From: Rubrimonas sp036788415 | GTDB taxonomy: Bacteria; Pseudomonadota; Alphaproteobacteria; Rhodobacterales; Rhodobacteraceae | Reading direction: 5' to 3' | Length of the DNA stretch: 8,035 bases | Assembly: GCF_036788415.1 (NCBI RefSeq) | Contig: NZ_DAIQNN010000108.1 | Location: forward strand, 1-8,035 | Notes under the pieces: generated by a model | Told to the model about the DNA's origin: nothing | Databases searched by the model: none | The model's input: the letters and a program-made list of their open reading frames with translations, nothing else | Part shown: one piece after another, positions 1 to 6,056 of the stretch | Layout of the letters: each line of letters opens with the position of its first letter | Position numbering within the stretch: position 1 is the stretch's first letter | Position numbers and translations under genes: made by a program

Positions 1-52
1 TCAGGAGCACCACACGCGAAGCTGGCCCCATGCCGCGCAGCGGCTTCGTTCA

Positions 53-148
53 ATGGCCCTGCTGGAGCTGGTGGAGAAGGCCGCCGACGCGGATTCGCTG
101 CGCGAGATGCCGACGTTCGCAGCCGAGCGCATCATGGACACCGAGTTG
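53..148 (+). pseudogene. IS256-family transposase, N-terminal remnant
   Basis: The 32 codons read MALLELVEKAADAD, then a stretch ending in FAAERIMDTEL. This resembles the N-terminus of IS256/mutator-type transposases, which typically start with a short 'LLEL.EK..DAD.LREM..FAA.R.M..E' block (recalled family pattern, not searched). After about position 148 the reading frame stays open to 298 but no longer looks like a transposase: the expected Gly/Arg-rich segment and the DDE catalytic domain are missing. About 8% of a normal ~400-residue enzyme remains, so it cannot be active. A small inverted repeat, GACAG-ttacc-CTGTC (176-190), lies shortly after the loss of similarity and could mark a rearrangement junction. 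The remnant indicates past insertion-sequence activity beside the glycerol genes. Confidence 0.6.
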
Positions 149-254
149 CAGACGATCCCGCGGGTCGAGGCGAACGACAGTTACCCTGTCCAGAGAGAGC
201 GCGGGGTCCCGCGGCCGGGGTGCTCGACGCCACCTCTGAGCAGGGGCCGCCCGC

Positions 255-310
255 TCCCGGTTCCGGCCAGTCGCGGGACAGAGGGCCGGGGGCGGTAGGC
301 TGCCGTTCGC
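255..310. repeat. Diverged intergenic repeat, copy 1
   Basis: Positions 255-278 match positions 3127-3150 at 21 of 24 bases (core TCCCGGTTCCGG, then TCGCGGG). The next 32 bases (279-310) match 3151-3182 at about 22 of 32 without gaps, by manual alignment. Both copies lie in the same orientation in non-coding DNA and bracket the glpF-glpV operon. Unlike copy 2, this copy has lost the perfect hairpin in its second half. It may be a degenerate member of a dispersed intergenic repeat family; the family identity is unknown to me. Confidence 0.55.
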
Positions 311-372
311 GACGCGCTCAGTCCCCGTGGCCTTTTGCAATCGGCGCCGGTCATCGTGAGGCGCAGACCCTG

Positions 373-397
373 CCGCTCGGCGCTGCGAAGCGAGCGG
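373..397 (-). terminator. Hairpin downstream of glpV, possible terminator
   Basis: CCGCTCG (373-379) and CGAGCGG (391-397) form a perfect 7-bp G/C-rich stem with an 11-nt loop. It sits 58 nt beyond the glpV stop codon in the direction of minus-strand transcription, where a terminator would be expected. There is no T-run after it on the minus strand, so it is not a classical intrinsic terminator. It could be a 3'-end-stabilising hairpin or chance structure in GC-rich DNA. Confidence 0.25.
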
Positions 398-455
398 AGA
401 CGGGACGCGCTACTCCGAGAGCCTTCAAATCTTCTGCTCGTTCTCCAAGGCGACG

Positions 456-2195
456 TCAGGCTCTCTCCCACGCTGCCAGTAGCGTCTCATACGACACCGT
501 CTCGCCCCGCCCCTCCTCGTCCTCGAGCGCCGGCCACGGCGCGCCGTCGCGTTGCAACCATTCGGTCGGGTCCACTCGGTCGTTCAGCTGCGGCGCGCAG
601 TTTCGCACGGCCGGGTCCTGCGCCATTCGGGCGAGCAGCGCGTCCTGATCGGTCGCGATCCGCGACATGACCTGCTGTGGCGTCGCGCGCCCTCGCACGG
701 CGCTGGCCAGCGTCCGCCACCACGCCTGCGCCAGCAGCGCGTAGTTGGGAACGTTGGGGCCTGTGGGCGTGTAGAGCCGTTGCGCCGGGCTGCGGTAGAA
801 GTCCGCCAGCCCGCCGAGGCGCGGCGCGGCCTCGCGCATCGCGTCGCTCGCGAGATCGGAGGCCCGGAACGGCGTCAGGCCGACCAGCGTCTTCTTGAGC
901 GACACCGACTTGCAGGCGCAGAATTGCGCATAGAGCCACGCCGCGCGGCGCCGCTCCACGGGCGTGCTGTCCATGAGCATCCACGCCCCGCAATCCTGGT
1001 AGCCGTGCTTCATGCCCTCCCGCCAGTAGGCGCCGCGCGGCATCGGCGCCACGCGCCAGAGCGGGGCGCCTTCGGCGTCGACTACCGGCGAGCCGGGCTG
1101 GGTCAACTCGCCCGCGAAGGCGGTGTACCAGAATATCTGCTGGGCGATGTCGCCCCGCCCCGGCGCCGGCCCGGCCTGCGAGAACGTCATCCGCGACGCC
1201 TCGGGCGGCGCGTAGTTGCGCAGCCATTCGAGATACTTGCGCAGCGCATAGACCGCCGCCGGGCTGTCTGTGGCGCCGCCCCGCGCCGTGCTGGCGCCGA
1301 CGGGTCGGCAGTCCTCCACCCGGATGCCCCACTCGTCCACCGGCGCGCCGTTGGGCAGGCCGACATCGGCGGCGCCGGCGATCGCCAGCCACGCGTCGGT
1401 GAAGCGCCAGCCGATCGACGGGTCGGCCGCGCCGTAGTCCATGTGCCCCCAGACGCGCCGCCCGTCGATCTCGCGCACCGTGTCGGTGAAGAAGGCGGCG
1501 ATGTCCTCATAGGCCCGCCAGTTCACCGGAACGCCGAGATCGTAGCCGTGCAGCGCGCGGAACCGCTCCCGCAGGTCGGGGCGCTGGAACCAGTCGTGGC
1601 GGAACCAGTAGAGCGTCGCGAACTGCTGGTCGGGCAACTGATAGAGCTTGCCGTCCGGCGCGGTGACGAAGGGCAGCCCGATGAAGTCGTCGAGGTCGAG
1701 CGTCGGCAGGGTGAACGCGGCGCCCTCGCCGACGATCCAGTCCGAAATCGGCGTCACGCCGCCGTAGCGGAAATGGGCGCCGATGAAGTCGCTGTCGTTG
1801 ACGTAGGCGTCATAGAAGTTGCGGCCCGAGCGGCGCTGCTGCTCCAGCCGGTTCACCACCTCGGCCTCATGGGCGACCTCGTGGATCACGGTGATCCCGG
1901 TGATCTCGGCGAAGGCGCGGGCCAGAACGCGCGCCTCGTATTCGTGGGTGCGGATGGTTTCGGAGAGGACGAAGATCCGCCGCTCCCGCAGCCGCGAGGC
2001 CGCCTCGGCGAAGAACGCCATCTCCGCTATGCGCTCATCCAGCGAGAGGGTCGAGGGGCGGAACTCAACCTCCGCCCAGCGGCGCGCGGCGCCGAGGCGG
2101 TCGCCGAACTGGGCTCCGGCGGCGGCAGGCGCCAGGGCCCCGGCGGCGGAGGCCGCGCCGAGGAAGCGCCGGCGCGAGAGGGAAGACCGCGTCAT
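456..2195 (-). CDS. glpV: Periplasmic glycerol-binding protein of ABC transporter (GlpV family)
   Basis: This 579-residue protein is a type 1 extracellular solute-binding protein. It closely resembles my recollection of GlpV, the periplasmic component of the rhizobial GlpSTPQUV glycerol transporter, at similar full length. Family-like blocks are FRPSTLSLDER (~46-56), VLSETIRTHEYEA (~76-88), DAYVNDSDFIGAHFRYGG (~129-146), PDGKLYQLPDQQFATLYWF (~181-199) and GDIAQQIFWYTAF (~350-362). The N-terminus carries a Tat signal: S-R-R-R-F-L (7-12), an Ala-rich hydrophobic stretch, and a likely cleavage after AGA (26-28). So it should be exported folded. The start at 2195 has AGGA upstream, overlapping the glpF stop codon; the gap to glpF is 9 nt, so the two genes are probably co-transcribed and coupled. 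No permease or ATPase gene for this system is nearby. A different polyol or sugar ligand is possible. Confidence 0.82.
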   Translation of the reverse strand: MTRSSLSRRRFLGAASAAGALAPAAAGAQFGDRLGAARRWAEVEFRPSTLSLDERIAEMAFFAEAASRLRERRIFVLSETIRTHEYEARVLARAFAEITGITVIHEVAHEAEVVNRLEQQRRSGRNFYDAYVNDSDFIGAHFRYGGVTPISDWIVGEGAAFTLPTLDLDDFIGLPFVTAPDGKLYQLPDQQFATLYWFRHDWFQRPDLRERFRALHGYDLGVPVNWRAYEDIAAFFTDTVREIDGRRVWGHMDYGAADPSIGWRFTDAWLAIAGAADVGLPNGAPVDEWGIRVEDCRPVGASTARGGATDSPAAVYALRKYLEWLRNYAPPEASRMTFSQAGPAPGRGDIAQQIFWYTAFAGELTQPGSPVVDAEGAPLWRVAPMPRGAYWREGMKHGYQDCGAWMLMDSTPVERRRAAWLYAQFCACKSVSLKKTLVGLTPFRASDLASDAMREAAPRLGGLADFYRSPAQRLYTPTGPNVPNYALLAQAWWRTLASAVRGRATPQQVMSRIATDQDALLARMAQDPAVRNCAPQLNDRVDPTEWLQRDGAPWPALEDEEGRGETVSYETLLAAWERA

Positions 2196-2204
2196 GTCCC
2201 GATC

Positions 2205-2939
2205 CTACCGGAAATTGACGTCGAGGGGGTCCTGCAACAGCAGGTAGGTCAGCGCCGCCAGCGTGGCGCCGATCACCGGCCCCACGACCGGGATCCAGGC
2301 GTAGCGCCAGTCGCTGTCGCGCTTGCCAGGGATCGGTAGGATCGCGTGGACCACGCGCGGCGCGAGGTCCCGCGCCGGGTTTATGGCGTAGCCGGTCGTC
2401 CCGCCCAGCGACAGACCAATGGCCAGCACCAGCAGACCCACCGGCAGGGCGTCTAGACCGCCGAGGCCGAACACCGCCACGGCGAGGAACAGGACCGCGA
2501 AGACGAGGACGAACGCGCCCACGATCTCGGAAATCAGGTTCGACGCAGTGTTCCGGATGGCGGGCCCGGTGCAGAACACGGCGAGCTTGAGGTCCGCGTC
2601 CTCGGTCCGGGCGAAATGGTCCTTGTAGACCGCCCATACCAGCATTGCCCCGATCGTGGCCCCTATGAACTGGGCCGCGACATAAGCCGGCGCGTCGGCC
2701 CAGGCGAACTTGCCCGCGATGGCCAGCCCCAGCGTCACAGCGGGGTTGATGTGGGCGCCGCTGAACGCGGCCACCGTGAAAACCGCGACGAAGACGGCCA
2801 TGCCCCAGCCCCAGGCGATGACGATCCAGCCCGCGCCATGCGCCTTGGTGCCCGACAGCACGACGTTGGCGACGACGCCGTTACCGAGCAGGATCAGGAT
2901 GGCCGTCCCGATCAGTTCGCCGAGGAATGCGTTCATCAT
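2205..2939 (-). CDS. glpF: Glycerol facilitator (MIP/aquaglyceroporin family)
   Basis: A 244-residue MIP-family channel for passive entry of glycerol through the inner membrane. Both half-helix signatures are present: SGAHINPAV (NPA at 65-67) and TGYAINPARD (NPA at 187-189). The Asp after the second NPAR (D191) is typical of glycerol facilitators rather than water-specific AqpZ. By alignment to E. coli GlpF, the selectivity-filter residues are W43 (W48), Y184 (F200) and R190 (R206). Six hydrophobic segments fit, at roughly 4-25, 37-58, 84-104, 133-157, 165-180 and 213-235. The frame is open upstream to 3395, but that part reads as low-complexity non-coding sequence. The channel begins naturally at the double Met at 2939/2936; the only purine-rich signal is GCAGG just before it, so the ribosome binding site is weak. 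First gene of the operon with glpV. Confidence 0.88.
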   Translation of the reverse strand: MMNAFLGELIGTAILILLGNGVVANVVLSGTKAHGAGWIVIAWGWGMAVFVAVFTVAAFSGAHINPAVTLGLAIAGKFAWADAPAYVAAQFIGATIGAMLVWAVYKDHFARTEDADLKLAVFCTGPAIRNTASNLISEIVGAFVLVFAVLFLAVAVFGLGGLDALPVGLLVLAIGLSLGGTTGYAINPARDLAPRVVHAILPIPGKRDSDWRYAWIPVVGPVIGATLAALTYLLLQDPLDVNFR

Positions 2940-3026
2940 CCTGCGTAGTTTGGCGCCGTTTGGCCGCCAGATCACGGGGCATCGGCACGTCTTGAAGTCA
3001 GAGCGCCGCGAAAGCCATGTTCCAAC

Positions 3027-3042
3027 CGGTCGCGGGCGACCG
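3027..3042. promoter_or_regulatory. 16-bp inverted repeat upstream of glpF, candidate operator
   Basis: CGGTCGC (3027-3033) and GCGACCG (3036-3042) are perfect inverted arms around a GG centre. The site lies about 88 bp upstream of the glpF start. It could be a repressor site or a short hairpin in the leader. G/C-only palindromes are frequent by chance in DNA of this composition, and I recognise no known regulator motif. Confidence 0.2.
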
Positions 3043-3126
3043 AGGGGGATGCGACCACGCCCCACACGCAACGAGAGCATCACACAAGTCCGCACGTGCA
3101 ATCGGATGTGGTCGTGAAGCGCTATC

Positions 3127-3182
3127 TCCCGGTTCCGGTCGGTCGCGGGGCTAGCGGCGGAGGGCGATAGGCCGCCGCTAGC
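3127..3182. repeat. Diverged intergenic repeat, copy 2, with perfect hairpin
   Basis: Second copy of the element seen at 255-310, in the same orientation. Its distal half contains a perfect inverted repeat, GCTAGCGGCGG (3150-3160) and CCGCCGCTAGC (3172-3182), separated by 11 nt. This gives a strong G/C-rich stem on either strand. No T-tract follows, so it is not an obvious terminator. Being intact here and degraded in copy 1, it may be the more recent or functional member of a REP/BIME-like palindromic family (inference). Confidence 0.6.
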
Positions 3183-3229
3183 ATCGCGCGCGGGGATGCC
3201 CGAAAGTCGCGGGGGCCACCCCCGACGCA

Positions 3230-3249
3230 TACGCTTGACGTCAAGCGTA
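3230..3249. promoter_or_regulatory. 20-bp perfect palindrome, likely HigA operator
   Basis: TACGCTTGACGTCAAGCGTA is a perfect 20-bp palindrome beginning 42 bp upstream of higB. Its right half contains the -35 hexamer TTGACG (3235-3240), so a dimeric protein bound here would block RNA polymerase. HigA antitoxins are known to autorepress by binding palindromes in their own promoters. The assignment to HigA is inferred from position and symmetry. Confidence 0.65.
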
Positions 3250-3263
3250 AAGACTCTTATGTC
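3235..3263 (+). promoter_or_regulatory. Predicted sigma-70-type promoter of higBA
   Basis: The -35 box is TTGACG (3235-3240). A 17-bp spacer leads to TATGTC (3258-3263) as the -10 box, which matches the first three positions of TATAAT. Transcription would start around 3270, only a couple of bases before the higB ATG at 3272. The -35 box is embedded in the 20-bp palindrome, which supports autoregulation. Confidence 0.55.
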
Positions 3264-3271
3264 TCCTGTCG

Positions 3272-3556
3272 ATGATCCTGAGCTATCGCGACAAACGAAC
3301 CGAGCAGTTCGCAAGGGGTGAGTTCGTGAAAGCCTTTCAGGGCTTTGAAGGCCAGGCCGAAAGGAGGCTCGCGATCTTGAACGCTGCGCCGTCACTCGAG
3401 ACCCTGCGCGCGCTGCCGAGCAACCGGCTTGAGGTCCTGCGTGGTGATCGCGCTGGGCAGTTCTCGATCAGGATCAACCAGCAATGGCGCGTCTGCTTCA
3501 CGTGGCTGGATGGCGCGCCAGGACCCTCGGACGTTGAGATTGTCGACTATCACTAA
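3272..3556 (+). CDS. higB: HigB-type toxin (RelE/ParE superfamily mRNA interferase)
   Basis: A 94-residue toxin that, by family, cleaves mRNA on the ribosome and is neutralised by HigA. Family features seen are LRGDRAGQFSIRINQQWRVCF (about 56-76) and the C-terminal VDYH (91-94). Compared with the catalytic residues described for Proteus vulgaris HigB, D92, Y93 and H94 are retained, R73 is in place, and position 57 is Arg where that enzyme has Lys. Length is normal. The start at 3272 (MILSYRDK) fits the family N-terminus. It has no Shine-Dalgarno sequence: the preceding bases are GTCTCCTGTCG. The predicted transcription start is almost at the ATG, so translation is probably leaderless or nearly so. 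It is followed 13 nt later by higA, the toxin-first order typical of higBA. Confidence 0.92.
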   Translation: MILSYRDKRTEQFARGEFVKAFQGFEGQAERRLAILNAAPSLETLRALPSNRLEVLRGDRAGQFSIRINQQWRVCFTWLDGAPGPSDVEIVDYH

Positions 3557-3563
3557 AGGGAGG
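3557..3563 (+). promoter_or_regulatory. Strong ribosome binding site of higA
   Basis: AGGGAGG ends 6 nt before the higA ATG at 3570 and begins directly after the higB TAA stop. It contrasts with higB, which has no such signal. This suggests the antitoxin is translated more efficiently than the toxin from the same message. Confidence 0.75.
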
Positions 3564-3569
3564 CCAACC

Positions 3570-3887
3570 ATGTTCAAAAGGGCCGTCCATCCCGGTCAGA
3601 TCCTGAAGGACGAGTTGGGCGAACTCGGCGTCACGCCGACCGAGTTCGCGCGTCAGATCGATGTGCCACCCAACCGCGTAAGCCAGATCATCGCGGGTAA
3701 GCGCGCAATCACCGGCGACACTGCGCTGCGTTTCGGGCACTGGTTCGGCACTGAGCCGCAGTTCTGGTCGAACCTCCAGGTCCAATTCGACATCGCCATT
3801 GCCCAGACGATGATCGGTGAAGCCATCAGTCGTCTGCCTACCCGGACGGGCTTGCGTCCCGAAGGCGAGGGGGCGCAGCTCAGGTGA
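3570..3887 (+). CDS. higA: HigA-family antitoxin, XRE-type DNA-binding protein
   Basis: A 105-residue antitoxin that binds and inhibits HigB and represses the module's promoter. The N-terminus has the family-typical HPGQILKDELGELGVTPTEF (7-26). The helix-turn-helix spans about 22-48, with the recognition segment NRVSQIIAGKRAIT. The block TALRFGHWFGTEPQFWSNLQ (51-70) is characteristic of the HigA (addiction-module antidote) subfamily. The tail from about 90 is basic and probably disordered. The start at 3570 is chosen because of the strong AGGGAGG six bases upstream; the frame is open farther upstream inside higB, but there it only shadows the toxin gene. It is co-transcribed with higB across a 13-nt gap. 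The likely DNA target is the palindrome at 3230-3249 (inference). Confidence 0.94.
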   Translation: MFKRAVHPGQILKDELGELGVTPTEFARQIDVPPNRVSQIIAGKRAITGDTALRFGHWFGTEPQFWSNLQVQFDIAIAQTMIGEAISRLPTRTGLRPEGEGAQLR

Positions 3888-4196
3888 CCCGAGGTCGCAG
3901 GGAGGCGACTCTCCCGGACTGTGATCTGCCGCCCGGCTCTCCCGAGAGCAGCCGGTCACGGAGGACTGGGGCGAGCAAAGTAAACCGCCATTCGCGCGCG
4001 ACCCAGTAGCAGATCCAGCTGAACAAGTCTGCTGCGATTTGAACCGAAGCCGAGAACTGCAGTTTTCGCCCCGGCTCCGGGTCACCCTTCCAACCGCCGA
4101 CGCAGCGGTGTAGCAAAACGTTCTCTTTTTGGATGGATCGGCGGCACGACCAACGACCGCGCGGCACATCAGGAGGCCGCGGCACGGCTGCGCGGT
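3888..4196. other. Intergenic region between higA and ABC exporter operon
   Basis: A 309-bp stretch with no ORF that I can assign. It holds two small hairpins just after higA (3900-3915, and 3933-3955). From 4023 onward the frame of the ABC exporter is open without an ATG, GTG or TTG start, and its last 20 or so codons look protein-like (for example TTNDRAAHQEAAARL). AGGAGG occurs at 4171-4176. A promoter for the exporter operon must lie here or upstream; I could not identify one convincingly. A TTGAAC at 4039-4044 has no good -10 partner. Confidence 0.5.
3933..3955 (+). terminator. Hairpin downstream of higA, possible terminator
   Basis: GCTCTC (3936-3941) and GAGAGC (3944-3949) are perfect inverted arms, extended by CCGG on both sides (3933-3936 and 3952-3955) across a small bulge. 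A second hairpin, GGGAG/CTCCC (3900-3915), lies just before it. The position, 45 nt after the higA stop, fits a transcript end. There is no T-run, so intrinsic termination is uncertain. Confidence 0.3.
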
Positions 4197-6056
4197 ATGG
4201 ATGGCATGACCCAGGCAGGCAATCCCCCCAACGCCGCTGCGCGCACCTTCCGCAGGACCGCGCCAGTCGGCACGCAGAAGGGCTTCAGCGCCGTCCTGCG
4301 CATCACCCGCCTGTGCTTCCGGTATCCGGGGCGGGTTGCACTGGCGCTCGGCGCGACGGTCGCCGCGGTCCTGATGCAACTGGCGATCCCAGTGATCCTC
4401 GGCCGTGCCGTCGACGAGTCTCTCGCGATGGTGGACGGGACCGTCGACGTTCTTGCACTCGTCCTCATCGCGCTGACCCTGCTCGCGGCGAGCGTGCTGC
4501 GCGGCTTGTTCACGCTTGTGCAGAACTATTACGCCGAAGCCGTTGGTCATGCGCTGGCGCAGGACCTGCGCAACGCGATTTACGACAAGGTGCAGCGGCT
4601 GCCGTTTTCCTTCCACGACCGCACCCATTCGGGCGACCTGATCACGGTGGGCATGCTCGACCTTGAAGGCGTGCGCATGTATTTCTCCACCGCACTCGTC
4701 CGCGCCTTGCTGCTCGCGCTGCTGATCGGGGTCGGGGCGTGGCTGCTGCTCTCCACCGACTTCGTGCTCGGCCTGCTGGCGCTGTCCTTCGTGCCCTTCG
4801 CTGCGTGGCGCAGCTCGGTCATGCAGCTGGCGCTCCGGCGAACCTGGCTGATCCTTCAGGAAAAGCTGGGCGTGCTCAGCCAGGTCATGGAGGAGAACCT
4901 TGCGGGCACCCGCGTCGTGCGGGCCTTCGCCGCGACCGAGCACGAGATGGCGAAATTCGACCGGGCCTCCGACGCGGCGCTGCGCTACAGCCACGAACGC
5001 ATCGACCTGCGGGTGCGCAACACCTCGGCCATGACCTTCGCCTTCTTCTCCGCGATGGGCCTCGTGCTGTTTTATGGCGGCCGACTGGTGGCGACCGGCG
5101 AGATGACGGTGGGCGTGCTCGCCACTTTCCTGACCTTCATGACCACCCTGCAGATGCCGGTGCGCCAACTCGGACTGATGGTGAACGCCTACGCGCGTGC
5201 CTCGACCTGCGGGGCGCGGCTGTTCCAGCTGCTCGACATGCCCATCGAGATCGCGGACGCGGAGGGTGCACCGGACCTTCGGATCGCCGAGGGCACTCTG
5301 CGCCTTGAGGGGGTCAGCTTCGCCTATCCCGGCGACGCCAGCCGCCCGGCCGTCACCGACATTTCCTTCGAGGCCCGCCGCGGCCAGACCATCGGCATTC
5401 TCGGCGCGCCGGGGGCCGGAAAGACGACGCTGATGCACCTGCTGCCCCGTTTCTACGACGTGACCGCGGGCAGCATCACGATCGACGGGCAGGACTTGCG
5501 CGCGGTCACACTCGCTTCCGTCCGGCAGGCGGTGGCGATCGTGCAGCAGGATGCCTTCCTGTTCACCTCGACGATCGAGAACAACATCGCCTATGCCTCG
5601 CCCACCGCCGAAGACCGCAGCATCCGGCGCGTGGCGGACTCGGCGCAGCTTCACGACTACGTCCTCGGCCTGCCGCAGCAATACAGCACGGTGGTCGGCG
5701 AGCGGGGCGTGTCGCTCTCGGGCGGGCAGCGGCAGCGGCTGTCCATTGCGCGCACGCTGATGATGGACCCCGCGGTGCTGATCTTCGACGACTCTACCGC
5801 CGCCATCGACGCGGGCACCGAAAGCCGCATCCGGGCCGCTCTGAAGCGCTATGCAAGGGATCGCGTCACCTTGATCGTCGCGCATCGGCTCGCGAGCCTC
5901 CGGCACGCCGACATGATCCTGTTTCTCGAGGGTGGGCGGATCGTCGAGCGCGGCACGCACGAGGAACTCCTTGCCCTCGGTGGCCGCTATCGGGCGCTCC
6001 ACGATCTCCAGACCCAGCCCGCTGCCGCAGCGGTGGCGCCGGAGCAGCGGCCATGA
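4197..6056 (+). CDS. ABC exporter half-transporter, degenerate-site subunit
   Basis: A 619-residue fused permease-ATPase of the type I (B-family) exporter fold. Six membrane segments lie at about 47-70, 84-107, 164-186, 188-206, 278-296 and 303-320; the ATPase domain covers about 366-605. Motifs: Walker A GAPGAGKT (403-410), Q-loop Q451, signature LSGGQ (507-511), Walker B LIFDD (528-532), D-loop AAID, H-loop H563. The position normally held by catalytic Glu is Asp (D532), as in the non-catalytic partner of heterodimeric exporters. The signature is canonical. The stop overlaps the next exporter gene by 4 bp (ATGA), so the two are coupled and probably form a MdlAB/LmrCD/TM287-288-like heterodimer. 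Substrate unknown: drug, lipid and peptide are all possible. The start is uncertain: AGGAGG at 4171-4176 is 20 nt from the ATG, and CTG at 4188 would be better spaced. Confidence 0.93.
   Translation: MDGMTQAGNPPNAAARTFRRTAPVGTQKGFSAVLRITRLCFRYPGRVALALGATVAAVLMQLAIPVILGRAVDESLAMVDGTVDVLALVLIALTLLAASVLRGLFTLVQNYYAEAVGHALAQDLRNAIYDKVQRLPFSFHDRTHSGDLITVGMLDLEGVRMYFSTALVRALLLALLIGVGAWLLLSTDFVLGLLALSFVPFAAWRSSVMQLALRRTWLILQEKLGVLSQVMEENLAGTRVVRAFAATEHEMAKFDRASDAALRYSHERIDLRVRNTSAMTFAFFSAMGLVLFYGGRLVATGEMTVGVLATFLTFMTTLQMPVRQLGLMVNAYARASTCGARLFQLLDMPIEIADAEGAPDLRIAEGTLRLEGVSFAYPGDASRPAVTDISFEARRGQTIGILGAPGAGKTTLMHLLPRFYDVTAGSITIDGQDLRAVTLASVRQAVAIVQQDAFLFTSTIENNIAYASPTAEDRSIRRVADSAQLHDYVLGLPQQYSTVVGERGVSLSGGQRQRLSIARTLMMDPAVLIFDDSTAAIDAGTESRIRAALKRYARDRVTLIVAHRLASLRHADMILFLEGGRIVERGTHEELLALGGRYRALHDLQTQPAAAAVAPEQRP

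Larger units (their letters stand above)
149..455. other. Non-coding stretch left of glpV
   Basis: I see no convincing gene in this ~305-bp stretch. The open frames here encode Arg/Pro/Ser-rich low-complexity peptides typical of shadow frames in GC-rich DNA. It contains the small inverted repeat at 176-190, one copy of a dispersed repeat beginning at 255, and a hairpin at 373-397 on the downstream side of the minus-strand glycerol operon. Confidence 0.6.
2940..3271. other. Intergenic region between divergent glpF and higB
   Basis: This ~330-bp stretch separates the minus-strand glycerol operon from the plus-strand toxin-antitoxin module. It must hold the promoters for both. On the higB side the promoter and operator are recognisable. 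On the glpF side I could not identify a convincing -35/-10 pair, only a 16-bp inverted repeat at 3027-3042. The second copy of the diverged repeat, with its hairpin, lies in the middle. I see no coding sequence here: the minus-strand frame continuing from glpF is open but lacks protein-like composition. Confidence 0.6.

Noticed and set aside
220..670. Small overlapping ORFs on both strands left of and over the 3' end of glpV
   Set aside because: Low-complexity Arg/Ser/Pro translations, mutually overlapping, no motifs.
552..2339. 595-codon plus-strand ORF opposite glpV and the end of glpF
   Set aside because: Arg/Ala/Gly/Val-rich composition with no recognisable domain; it is the antisense shadow of a clear binding-protein gene in GC-rich DNA.
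2940..3395. N-terminal extension of glpF to an ATG at 3395
   Set aside because: The extra 152 residues have no MIP-family counterpart, cross the repeat and higB promoter, and overlap higB antisense; the MMNAF start fits the channel family length.
3880..4185. 101-codon minus-strand ORF in the higA-ABC intergenic region
   Set aside because: A short stretch looks mildly hydrophobic, but there is no recognisable family and no ribosome binding site that I can see; not enough to call a gene.
3498..6002. 834-codon minus-strand ORF across higA, the intergenic region and the first ABC gene
   Set aside because: His/Gln/Arg-rich low-complexity translation typical of antisense frames; the opposite strand carries well-defined families with intact motifs.
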